Shown here: piece after piece, positions 1 to 5,490 of the stretch
Position numbering within the stretch: the stretch's first letter is position 1
Layout: each line of letters opens with the position of its first letter
Assembly (NCBI GenBank): GCA_003133505.1
Contig: PKXT01000146.1
Location: forward strand, 671 to 6,160
Direction: 5' to 3'
DNA: 5,490 nt
From: Acidobacteriota bacterium
GTDB taxonomy: Bacteria; Acidobacteriota; Terriglobia; Acidiferrales; UBA7541
The notes under the pieces: generated by a model
Told to the model about the DNA's origin: nothing
Seen by the model: the letters and a program-made list of their open reading frames with translations, nothing else
Databases searched by the model: none
Translations under genes and position numbers: made by a program

Positions 1-1
1 T

Positions 2-1285
2 TTGGAAGGCGTCCAGGACGCGGACTGGAGCCCGAACGCTTCCGGGCTGGCCATTATCCGGGAGATTGGCGGAAAAAGCCGGCTGGAATATCCCGTGGGC
101 AATGTGCTGTATGAGACGGCCGGTTACGTCAGTGAGCCCCGGTTTTCGCCGCGCGGAGACCAAATCGCATTCCTCAACCATCCCTTGCGATACGACGACC
201 GGGGATCGGTTGACGTTGTGGATTTGCAAGGGCACAGAAAAGTGTTTTCCGAGGGCTATGGAGAAGAGGAAGGACTGACATGGGGCTCTGACGGAAAGAC
301 AATTTATTTTGGTGCAACGGGCGAGGACGACTCGAACGCTTTGATCTATGCGGTGACGCTGCCGGCCAAGACGCGGAGGGTGATGAGCAGCCCGGGACAT
401 TTTTTTGTGCTGGACAGCAATACCCGCGGCAGCTTCCTCGTGACGAACAACACGCTGCAGTACGTCGTTATGGCGCGGGGGCCGGGAGCCAAAGAGGAGC
501 GCAATCTTTCCTGGCTGGATTCGTCCGGGGACGCAAGAATCTCGCCGGACGGGAAGTGGCTGCTGTTCAGCGAATATAGCGTCGAGTCCGGGGTGAATTA
601 TGCGCTGTTGTGGCGCAAGACAGACGGGTCGCCGCTGGCGCGGCTGGGCGAGGGAATTGCTCAAGATATTTCCGCGGATGACAAATGGGCGCTTTCGATT
701 CTGCCAACGTCTCCCATGAAGATGCTGCTGTATCCCACTGGAGCAGGCGAGAAACGGGAGCTCGATCCAGGCAAGATTGAGAACTATGAGACCGCACGGT
801 TTCTCCGGGGTGGGAAGCGCGTGCTGTCGTGGGGGAGCGAGCGGGGAAAGGCGACGCGGTGCTACGTGCAGAACATCGCAGGAGGAACTCCCCAGCCGGT
901 GACGCCGGAAGGGACGATTTCCGGTGTGGTTTCGCCAGACGGCAATCAAGTCCTCGTTGAGGATGCGGCTGGAAAATTTGCGATCTATTCTCTTGGGGGC
1001 GGCCCGGCACAGCCGGTTCAGGGCTTGGATTCGGGGGACACGCCAATTCAGTGGAGCGCGGATGGCCGCTCAGTGCTAACGTACCGGCGCGCGATAATTC
1101 CTGCACAAGTGGAGCGCGTGGACCTTGCGACCGGGCGAAGAAAGCCCGTCCGCGAGATCGCCCCGGTGAGTCTCGCTGGAGTACTCGTGATTAATGGCAT
1201 CTCGATGGGCGACGACGAGAACACATACGCGTATTACCTTCTCCGCAATATTTCCGCGCTGCGAATCCTTGAAGGCGTGGATTGA
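2..1285 (+). CDS. C-terminal part of PD40/TolB-type beta-propeller protein, probably a Ser/Thr kinase sensor tail (5' end outside window)
   Basis: The reading frame is open from the window edge, so the true start lies upstream; the TTG at base 2 is not a credible start. The 427 visible residues carry a repeated motif of the form hydrophobic/Trp-S-x-D/N-G followed by a beta strand. Copies lie near residues 9, 48, 94, 180, 223, 267, 310 and 351, about 40-45 residues apart; the wider 94-to-180 gap probably hides one degenerate copy. This is the PD40/WD40-like pattern of TolB-type propellers. The last 60 residues, with DLATGRR, a central LAGV and the end YAYYLLRNISALRILEGVD, resemble the tails of acidobacterial proteins with an N-terminal Ser/Thr kinase domain, which usually end in a YAYSYRR..SDLYLVEGL-like string. 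The propeller probably senses ligands or binds proteins. No kinase, helix-turn-helix or membrane segment is visible here, so a CadC-like winged-helix regulator or a TolB-like periplasmic protein remains possible. No clear terminator follows. Confidence 0.85.
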   Translation: MEGVQDADWSPNASGLAIIREIGGKSRLEYPVGNVLYETAGYVSEPRFSPRGDQIAFLNHPLRYDDRGSVDVVDLQGHRKVFSEGYGEEEGLTWGSDGKTIYFGATGEDDSNALIYAVTLPAKTRRVMSSPGHFFVLDSNTRGSFLVTNNTLQYVVMARGPGAKEERNLSWLDSSGDARISPDGKWLLFSEYSVESGVNYALLWRKTDGSPLARLGEGIAQDISADDKWALSILPTSPMKMLLYPTGAGEKRELDPGKIENYETARFLRGGKRVLSWGSERGKATRCYVQNIAGGTPQPVTPEGTISGVVSPDGNQVLVEDAAGKFAIYSLGGGPAQPVQGLDSGDTPIQWSADGRSVLTYRRAIIPAQVERVDLATGRRKPVREIAPVSLAGVLVINGISMGDDENTYAYYLLRNISALRILEGVD

Positions 1286-1776
1286 CGGTTGTGGCAGGAA
1301 CGAAACCCTTGCTCAGGTATGGCTGATCTGCGGTCCCTTCGATCCCGCACAATATTCTGAAACTTTTTGGCCCTCAATCAACTCAAGCGCGCCGCACGGG
1401 CGCGTCGATGAAAGCCAATTCGGCACCCGTGATTCGGTCCGGCGCTGCGCCGCAACCGTGGTCATAAAGGAATCAGCGGATGCGGCGTGTACTCAGGCCC
1501 GCTTTTTCTTGGCGCTCTGGCGTTTCTTGAGGATCGAGCCTTCGAAAAGCCGCGTTCCAGATACGTACCAGTTTGGGGCAATTTCTGCGTTTTCAGCGTT
1601 TCATGCGTGTCGATTTTTCAATAAGTTGTGTGTTTTCAATACGCCTGCATAGTCCGACTCCCCCGTCCCCACAAAACTCTTCGAGTTTTGTTTCGCGGGC
1701 TTGTCGAAGGGCGCAAAAACATCCTCCGTCCTTGGAACCACGGCTCGTGTTTGTTCGCATTTCTGCGCTCGCGAAG
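1286..1776. other. Intergenic gap without a convincing gene
   Basis: This stretch separates the convergent 3' ends of the propeller gene (+) and the SDR gene (-). Open frames in it have no ribosome binding site or recognisable protein and run into neighbouring genes. It holds several short inverted repeats: a CGCGCC/GGCGCG stem at 1388-1404, a CGGCG/CGCCG stem at 1440-1452, a perfect 9-bp stem at 1671-1691, and a hairpin pair at 1756-1785. None is followed by a good run of T on either strand, so no standard intrinsic terminator can be named. A short minus-strand reading at 1493-1600 ends in a Lys/Arg-rich tail and could be a relic of a lost gene. Confidence 0.6.
1671..1691. repeat. Perfect 9-bp inverted repeat with 3-nt loop
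   Basis: The arms ACAAAACTC and GAGTTTTGT are exact reverse complements around a TTC loop (GAA on the minus strand). It lies about 85 bp past the SDR stop on the minus strand and about 385 bp past the propeller stop on the plus strand. The convergent position suits a terminator or mRNA 3'-end structure, and the plus-strand 3' arm is T-rich and runs into TTCG. There is no true T-tract after the stem on either strand, so the function is inference. Confidence 0.5.
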
Positions 1777-1785
1777 CTACGCGAG
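1756..1785 (-). other. Two back-to-back hairpins over the SDR stop codon
   Basis: Read on the minus strand, the SDR mRNA would form CUCGCG-UAGCUU-CGCGAG (1785-1768), whose loop begins with the UAG stop codon. It is followed without a gap by CGCA-GAAA-UGCG (1767-1756), a short stem with a GNRA-type tetraloop. Both stems are perfect. No U-tract follows, so this is not a standard intrinsic terminator; it could protect the mRNA 3' end or be chance in GC-rich DNA. Confidence 0.4.
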
Positions 1786-2553
1786 AAGATTGGGCCCCGC
1801 GAGGAAACCCCCGTCAAGAGCGATGGATTGTCCCGTCATGAACGAGGCGCGGTTCGAGCACATCCAAACGACCGCCTCAGCCACTTCCACCGGCGTTCCA
1901 AATCGGCCGAGGGGATGGAGGCCGAGAGCGGCCTTGTGCATTTCCGGCTCGCCGAAGAGACGTTCACCCATCGGCGTTTCTATCACTGCCGGGCAGACGG
2001 CGTTGACGCGAATCCCATTGCGCGCCGTTTCGAGCGCGGCAGACTTGGTCAGCCCCATTACACCATGCTTGCTTGCCGCATAAGCGGCTGATCCGGGAGC
2101 GCCAATCAAGCCCGTAACGGACGCCATGTTGACGATCGCTCCGCCACCACCCTGCTTGACCATCTGCCGAATTTCGTACTTAAGGCATAGCCAGGTGCCT
2201 TTCAGATTGATGTCAATGATGCGGTCCCAGTTCTCCTCGGATTGCTCGGCGATGGGGACGAACGTCTCCTCGATTCCGGCATTGTTGAACGCGATATCCA
2301 GGCGGCCAAATTTCTCCACCGTTTTCTGAACCAGCGCATCCACGTCGGCGGCTCGTGATACATCGGTCTTGACGAACATGCCCTCGCCGCCCGCTGCACG
2401 AACCAGCTCGACGGTTTCCTTTCCTTCCTTTTCGCGCCGCCCCGCCACCACCACTTTGGCACCAGCCTTGGCAAGCAGCACGGCGGTCTCACGCCCGATG
2501 CCCGATGTCCCTCCGGCCACCATCGCGACTTTGCCGTGCAATTCTTTCGACAT
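1777..2553 (-). CDS. Classical short-chain dehydrogenase/reductase (SDR family oxidoreductase)
   Basis: This 258-residue protein has the usual length of a classical SDR and is predicted soluble, with an NAD(P)-binding Rossmann fold. In order it shows the dinucleotide-binding GGTSGIG at residues 14-20, basic R39-R40 at the end of strand 2 (suggesting a preference for NADP), D64-V65, NNAG at 90-93, and the catalytic set N116, S145, Y158, K162 (the YAASK motif). The C-terminus, TGQSIALDGG, is typical of the family. Two positions differ from the common pattern: Ala13 where Thr usually starts TGxxxGIG, and Pro188-Ala189 where PG is usual. The ATG is well supported, with GAGGAGA at 2564-2558 four bases upstream. 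The gene stands alone and diverges from the gene at 2804. The substrate cannot be read from the sequence; 3-oxoacyl-ACP reductase-like, glucose dehydrogenase-like and other alcohol substrates are all possible. The family call is firm, the specific reaction is not. Confidence 0.95.
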   Translation of the reverse strand: MSKELHGKVAMVAGGTSGIGRETAVLLAKAGAKVVVAGRREKEGKETVELVRAAGGEGMFVKTDVSRAADVDALVQKTVEKFGRLDIAFNNAGIEETFVPIAEQSEENWDRIIDINLKGTWLCLKYEIRQMVKQGGGGAIVNMASVTGLIGAPGSAAYAASKHGVMGLTKSAALETARNGIRVNAVCPAVIETPMGERLFGEPEMHKAALGLHPLGRFGTPVEVAEAVVWMCSNRASFMTGQSIALDGGFLAGPNLLA

Positions 2554-2803
2554 GATTTCTCCTCGATATTGATAACAAACGGATCAGCCCGAAATTTCAA
2601 AGACCTACAGCCCGGTCTCGGAAGTAATTGGGAGCATACATTGGATTGTCAGCGGCCGGGCCCTGCATCCGCGATAACCCAAAGATTCTATTGCTATCAG
2701 TGATACGCCTCTCCTTGCGGAGATATTTCAATTAAAGCAAGTTTGCGAGAACGTGCAAGGTCGTTGTTGGGGATAACATTTTGTGAAGCTATGGAGGTGA
2801 ACG
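2554..2803. promoter_or_regulatory. Intergenic regulatory region between divergent genes
   Basis: These 250 bp lie between the start of the SDR (-) and the start of the membrane-protein gene (+), so promoters for both are expected here. On the minus strand a TAGAAT -10-like hexamer at 2690-2685 is visible without a good -35 partner, sitting just downstream of the palindrome at 2695-2705. On the plus strand no convincing promoter pair was found. The two ribosome binding sites, GAGGAGA for the SDR and GGAGGTGA for the plus-strand gene, are clear and lie at the two edges. Confidence 0.5.
2695..2705. promoter_or_regulatory. TetR-operator-like palindrome TATCAGTGATA
   Basis: TATCA-G-TGATA is a perfect 11-bp palindrome around a central base. 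With the preceding C, 12 bases match the core of the classical tetO operator, CTATCAGTGATAG; the closing G is a C here. It lies directly upstream of a TAGAAT -10-like hexamer (2690-2685) on the minus strand, where a bound regulator could control the SDR. No tetR-like gene is in the window and no second copy was seen, so the regulator is unknown and a chance palindrome is possible. Confidence 0.4.
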
Positions 2804-3412
2804 ATGCTGTTTGAGACGTGCTTGCTGACAAATGGGGGACAGCTTATTCAAAGCGCAATCACTGCTGCCGCCGGGTTGCTTGGTGTGTTGGTAGGCGCAC
2901 GGTTCACATCGACGGAGCAAAATAAAGAGAGGCAGAACGCGCGCGTGCATGAGCATCTGATGGGATTCTATGCCCCACTGCGAGGTATCCGCGCTGAAAT
3001 AAAGGCGAAAAGCGAACTGCGAGGACAGCTTCATGCAGCAGCCCAAGCGGCATGGTCTGAGAAGTTTAAGGGTATTGACGACCCGCTCATGAAATAGAAA
3101 ATCGACGAGGAAGAGGGACCGAAATACGAGAGGATTTGGGATTACAGCGATGAACAATTAAGAAGGGATCTGGTGCCCCTATATTGCTCAATGCTCAAGC
3201 AGTTCACATTGCAAATGGGACTTGCAGAGCAATCGACGCTGGAGCACTACCAGGGCCTGGTTGAATTCGTAGAAATTTGGAACAGATTCTTGCAGGGTTC
3301 ATTGCCGGTAGAAGTAGCGAACAAAATGGATCACCGCGAACAAGAACTTTATCAGTTATACGACGACATTGATAAACATTTCACTAGGCTGAGTGCTGCG
3401 CTTAAGGGTTGA
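2804..3412 (+). pseudogene. Membrane-anchored conserved-hypothetical protein interrupted by an in-frame amber codon
   Basis: The gene starts at an ATG preceded by a near-perfect GGAGGTGA (2793-2800), so its start is well supported. It reads 97 codons, meets TAG at 3095-3097, then continues in the same frame with no other stop for 104 codons to TGA at 3410-3412. Both halves look like one protein. There is a single N-terminal membrane segment at about residues 14-32, followed by a basic stretch (QNKERQNAR) that suggests the rest is cytoplasmic. After it comes a long, charged, mostly helical domain with FYAPLRGIRAEIKAKSELR before the stop, and YSDEQLRRDLVPLY, EFVEIWNRFL and a final LYQLYDDI after it. 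The layout resembles a conserved-hypothetical family I recognise only from its pattern; no function is known to me. An internal start after the stop, near 3173 (GTG) or 3191 (ATG), lacks a good ribosome binding site. G+C is about 50% by hand count, against about 60% in neighbours, which suggests a separate origin. A sequencing error or stop readthrough are alternatives to a true pseudogene. Confidence 0.7.
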
Positions 3413-3780
3413 GCGAGTCATCTGGCGCAAACAACCGCCCCTTTCGGTTGGCGGTACAAACGATTTTCTGCATGTCTGTTTTGGTTTGTAGGTGAAGATT
3501 GGGTTTTCGACCTTCGCTTCGACCCGTTGCGTGATACGGTCGCGAGGCCGGCTCGTTTCAGCAAGGTTTGTGATATGCTGCCCCTTCACCGAATTTGGGC
3601 GAACGATTTAGTGCACGGGGATCGTGAGCACTCGCGCCGCCGGACCGCTCGCTTACCTTGGCGACACAAAGTCAACAGGGGCGATGTTCGAACCTGGTGA
3701 TTTCCGTTCCTTGTTGATACCAGGTGTAAGAGTAGGACTCGATCCTCAATTCACCCATTTGGTGATAAGCACCGCTTCGT
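3413..3780. other. Gap upstream of the tig promoter with no convincing gene
   Basis: Nothing here reads as a known protein or RNA. A weak stem-loop, ACCGCC/GGCGGT with a 10-nt loop, lies at 3434-3455, 21 bases after the interrupted gene, and could mark its transcript end, though only a broken T-rich stretch follows. The sequence TTCGACC occurs twice near 3506-3527. A GTG-initiated open frame begins at 3624 and runs to 3953, but it overlaps the tig promoter and is not accepted as a gene. Confidence 0.5.
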
Positions 3781-3809
3781 TTGACGCGGCCCACCGCATT
3801 GCCTATACT
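3781..3809 (+). promoter_or_regulatory. Sigma-70-type promoter for tig-clpP
   Basis: TTGACG (3781-3786) and TATACT (3804-3809) each match five of six consensus bases and are separated by exactly 17 bp, the optimal spacing. Transcription would begin near 3816, giving a tig leader of roughly 155 nt. It is the best promoter match in the window and points directly at tig. Confidence 0.65.
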
Positions 3810-3860
3810 GATTTTGGCAGGAGTTTAGCCGTCCCGCGCTTCGCGTTCCCACGTTTCCCC

Positions 3861-3879
3861 GGAAAAGAAGAGATTTTCC
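3861..3879 (+). other. Stem-loop in the tig leader
   Basis: GGAAAA (3861-3866) pairs perfectly with TTTTCC (3874-3879) around a 7-nt purine loop, inside the leader predicted from the 3781 promoter. The ten-base palindrome AAGCGCGCTT follows at 3880-3889. A role in mRNA stability or translation is possible but purely inferred. Confidence 0.3.
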
Positions 3880-3917
3880 AAGCGCGCTTCCTCGGCCATC
3901 TTTTGCGCGCGATGTCT

Positions 3918-3947
3918 TTGCCGCATCATGAATTATTCGCGTATATT
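3918..3947 (+). promoter_or_regulatory. Possible second, proximal tig promoter
   Basis: TTGCCG (3918-3923) and TATATT (3942-3947) are separated by 18 bp in a locally AT-rich stretch. Transcription would start near 3954, leaving only about 19 nt before the tig ATG. It is weaker than the 3781 promoter in its -35 element, which matches four of six bases, and may be fortuitous. Confidence 0.35.
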
Positions 3948-3972
3948 ATTTAGCGCCCATCACTGAGACTCC

Positions 3973-5262
3973 ATGACTGAAGCAACCTGTAAACGCGAAC
4001 TCGACCTGGAAATTCCCGCTGAGAACGTGCAAAAAGCCACCGAAAAAGTGGCCCGCGATCTGGTGCGTGTGGCGCGAATTCCCGGCTTTCGCCCGGGCAA
4101 AGCGCCAGCTTCGCTGATCCGCAGGAAGTTCGCGGAAGACATCCAGCGCGAAGTGGTGGAATCGCTGGCACCCGAATCCCTGCAGCAGGCGCTGACCGAG
4201 CAGAATCTGATTCCCGTAACGCAGCCGCGCCTGGAGAAAGTTGAATTCACCGAAGAGGGTCCGCTAAAACTGCGCGCCGTTTTCGAAGTGCTCCCGCATT
4301 TCGAGTTGGGCAACTATAAAGGCCTCGAAGTGGAAGTGGAAGATATCGAAATTGGCGACACGCAGGTGGACGGCACCCTCGAAGAGATGCGCGAACGCGC
4401 GGCAACTTTCGAGCCGGTCGAAGGACGTCCGCTGGCCGACGGCGATTTTGCGGTGATGCGCCTTACCGGCACTCCACAGGGCGGCGGTGAAGCTGTCAAT
4501 GCCGATAACGTGGTTTGTCACATAGGCGCGGAAGAGACTTTGCCCGCCTTTACTGAAAATCTGCGCGGCGCATCAGCCGGGGAAACTCGCAGATTCGATG
4601 CCGACTATCCCGCCGATTATCCCGATCCCAAGCTGGCGGGGAAGAAATACAGCTACTCAGCGGAAATTTTGTCCATCAAGGGCAAGAACCTGCCTGAATT
4701 GAACGATGATTTCGCGCGGGAAGTTGGCGGCAGCGAAAAGGTTTCCACCATGGCGGAATTGCGCGCCAAGGTGCGCGAGAAGCTTGAAGCCGCCCGCGAA
4801 GACCGCGTGGCTTCGGAGGCCCGCGACAAAATCCTGCAACTTCTGGTCAAAGAGCACGATTTCCCCGTGCCCGATTCGCTCGTGGAACACCAGATGGACG
4901 TCCGCCTGGAATCTGTTGTGCGTGTCATGGCGCGGCAGGGCGTTGACCCCCGCGCCGTTAATGTGGATTGGGTATCACTTCGCCGCCGTCAGCGCGATCG
5001 CGCGGTGGACGATGTGAAAGCCGAATTGCTGCTCGATCGCATAGCGGAAGCCGAAAAAATTGACGTTACCGACGCGGATCTCGACAAGGAGTTGGAATTG
5101 GCCGCCCAGAGCAGTGGCGAATCCGCCGCTGTCCTGCGCGCTCGCTTGACAAAGCAGGGGGCGCTGGATAGGATAAAATCCAAGCTGCGCAGCGATCGCA
5201 CCATGGATTGGCTGGCAGGCGCGACCAAGATTCAGAAGACGTCCAACAAGCGAGAGAAGTGA
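3973..5262 (+). CDS. tig: Trigger factor, ribosome-associated chaperone and peptidyl-prolyl isomerase
   Basis: Trigger factor docks beside the ribosomal exit tunnel and shields nascent chains; it also has peptidyl-prolyl cis-trans isomerase activity. The 429 residues match the family length (432 in E. coli). Residues 1 to about 115 form the ribosome-binding domain, with the docking loop GFRPGKAP at 38-45 matching the GFRxGxxP signature. Residues about 155-237 form the FKBP-like isomerase domain (LADGDFAVMRLTG, then IGAEETLPAFTENLRGASAGE, then KYSYSAEILSIK). The linker NLPELNDDFA at 239-248 leads into the helical, chaperone C-terminal domain at about 238-420, rich in Arg/Glu/Ala. The start at 3973 fits the family N-terminus. 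The ribosome binding site is poor, with only a short TGAG-like element at 3964-3967. A near-consensus promoter lies at 3781, and clpP follows 41 bp after the stop, so the two are probably co-transcribed. No residue of note is missing. Confidence 0.98.
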   Translation: MTEATCKRELDLEIPAENVQKATEKVARDLVRVARIPGFRPGKAPASLIRRKFAEDIQREVVESLAPESLQQALTEQNLIPVTQPRLEKVEFTEEGPLKLRAVFEVLPHFELGNYKGLEVEVEDIEIGDTQVDGTLEEMRERAATFEPVEGRPLADGDFAVMRLTGTPQGGGEAVNADNVVCHIGAEETLPAFTENLRGASAGETRRFDADYPADYPDPKLAGKKYSYSAEILSIKGKNLPELNDDFAREVGGSEKVSTMAELRAKVREKLEAAREDRVASEARDKILQLLVKEHDFPVPDSLVEHQMDVRLESVVRVMARQGVDPRAVNVDWVSLRRRQRDRAVDDVKAELLLDRIAEAEKIDVTDADLDKELELAAQSSGESAAVLRARLTKQGALDRIKSKLRSDRTMDWLAGATKIQKTSNKREK

Positions 5263-5303
5263 TTCCGGGTTCGCTCCCCGCAAGTTTCCTGGAACATTCC
5301 CGT

Positions 5304-5490
5304 ATGAAACAAATGGATGACGCAGTTCCCCAGGCCACGACCCTGATCCCCATGGTGGTCGAACAGACCAGCCGTGGCGAACGCGCTTATGATATTTATT
5401 CGCGGCTGCTGAAGGACAATATTATTTTTATCGGCACGCCGATTGACGACAATATTGCCAACTTAGTAATCGCCCAGATGCTGTTTCTGG
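5304..5490 (+). CDS. clpP: ATP-dependent Clp protease proteolytic subunit, N-terminal part (3' end outside window)
   Basis: An ATG at 5304 opens a frame that stays open to the window end (62 full codons). The translation contains [20 protein letters not shown] at about residues 15-34, followed by [19 protein letters not shown] and then LVIAQMLFL. This is the conserved start of mature ClpP, nearly identical in pattern to E. coli [23 protein letters not shown]. ClpP forms a cytoplasmic double-ring serine peptidase that degrades substrates unfolded by ClpX or ClpA/C. The catalytic Ser, His and Asp lie beyond the window. The first 14 or so residues would be a short, variable leader or propeptide. 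The start is not certain: a weak GGAA at 5291-5294 favours ATG 5304, while ATG 5313 is in the same frame. The gene follows tig by 41 bp with no terminator between, the common bacterial order tig-clpP, often continued by clpX. Confidence 0.95.
   Translation, partial: [62 protein letters not shown]

Noticed and set aside
567..1106. Minus-strand open frame of 179 codons inside the propeller gene
   Set aside because: It is antisense to a well-supported propeller repeat region and gives a Pro/Ser/Arg-rich translation typical of shadow frames.
1388..1404. GC-rich stem CGCGCC/GGCGCG after the propeller gene, considered as a terminator
   Set aside because: It is followed by GTCGATG rather than a run of T and lies more than 100 bp past the stop codon.
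1313..1465. Minus-strand 50-codon open frame starting with ATG
   Set aside because: There is no Shine-Dalgarno sequence, no known motif, and it is short enough to arise by chance in GC-rich DNA.
1194..1652. Plus-strand open frame overlapping the propeller gene end and running into the gap
   Set aside because: It starts inside the propeller gene in another frame, has no ribosome binding site and reads as low-complexity, Cys/Arg-rich sequence.
1573..2091. Plus-strand open frame across the gap into the SDR gene
   Set aside because: Much of it is antisense to the SDR coding region, and the translation is Arg/His-rich without known motifs.
3356..3589. Minus-strand open frame of 77 codons
   Set aside because: It overlaps the 3' end of the interrupted membrane-protein gene, has no ribosome binding site and no recognisable protein.
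3686..3693. GTTCGAAC, resembling the T-loop of a tRNA
   Set aside because: The flanking bases do not form the 5-bp T stem, and no acceptor, anticodon or D arm can be built around it.
3624..3953. Plus-strand open frame of 109 codons with GTG start just upstream of tig
   Set aside because: It has no recognisable domain and only a weak ribosome binding site. It contains the best sigma-70 promoter in the window (3781-3809) and most of the tig leader, so it is more likely an open frame by chance.

Overview
The window looks like a stretch of an Acidobacteriota chromosome. This is inferred from three things: a C-terminal PD40/TolB-type propeller tail with the ending typical of acidobacterial Ser/Thr kinases, a tig-clpP pair with an acidobacterial-looking N-terminus, and a moderately GC-rich background (near 60% in hand-counted lines of the SDR and tig genes). 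No marker gene proves the phylum.

Layout. 2-1285 (+) is the 3' part of a large beta-propeller protein, probably the sensor half of a kinase whose catalytic domain lies upstream. 1286-1776 is a gap of about 490 bp with no convincing gene but several inverted repeats. 1777-2553 (-) is a complete classical short-chain dehydrogenase/reductase (SDR). 2554-2803 is the intergenic region between the SDR and the divergent next gene; it holds a TetR-operator-like palindrome. 2804-3412 (+) is a membrane-anchored conserved-hypothetical gene with a strong ribosome binding site, broken by one in-frame amber codon. Its G+C is near 50%, clearly below its neighbours. 3413-3972 holds no convincing gene but carries a near-consensus sigma-70 promoter and a leader for tig. 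3973-5262 (+) is the complete trigger factor gene. 5304 to the window end (+) is the start of clpP.

How they work together. tig and clpP form the usual protein-folding and proteolysis operon: trigger factor meets nascent chains at the ribosome, and ClpP is the peptidase of the Clp protease. The SDR, the propeller protein and the broken membrane protein have no evident functional tie to that operon or to each other.

I found no CRISPR array, insertion sequence, tRNA or rRNA, and no clearly new multi-gene system. The points most worth a second look are the amber-interrupted gene, the operator-like palindrome, and the paired hairpins at the SDR 3' end.
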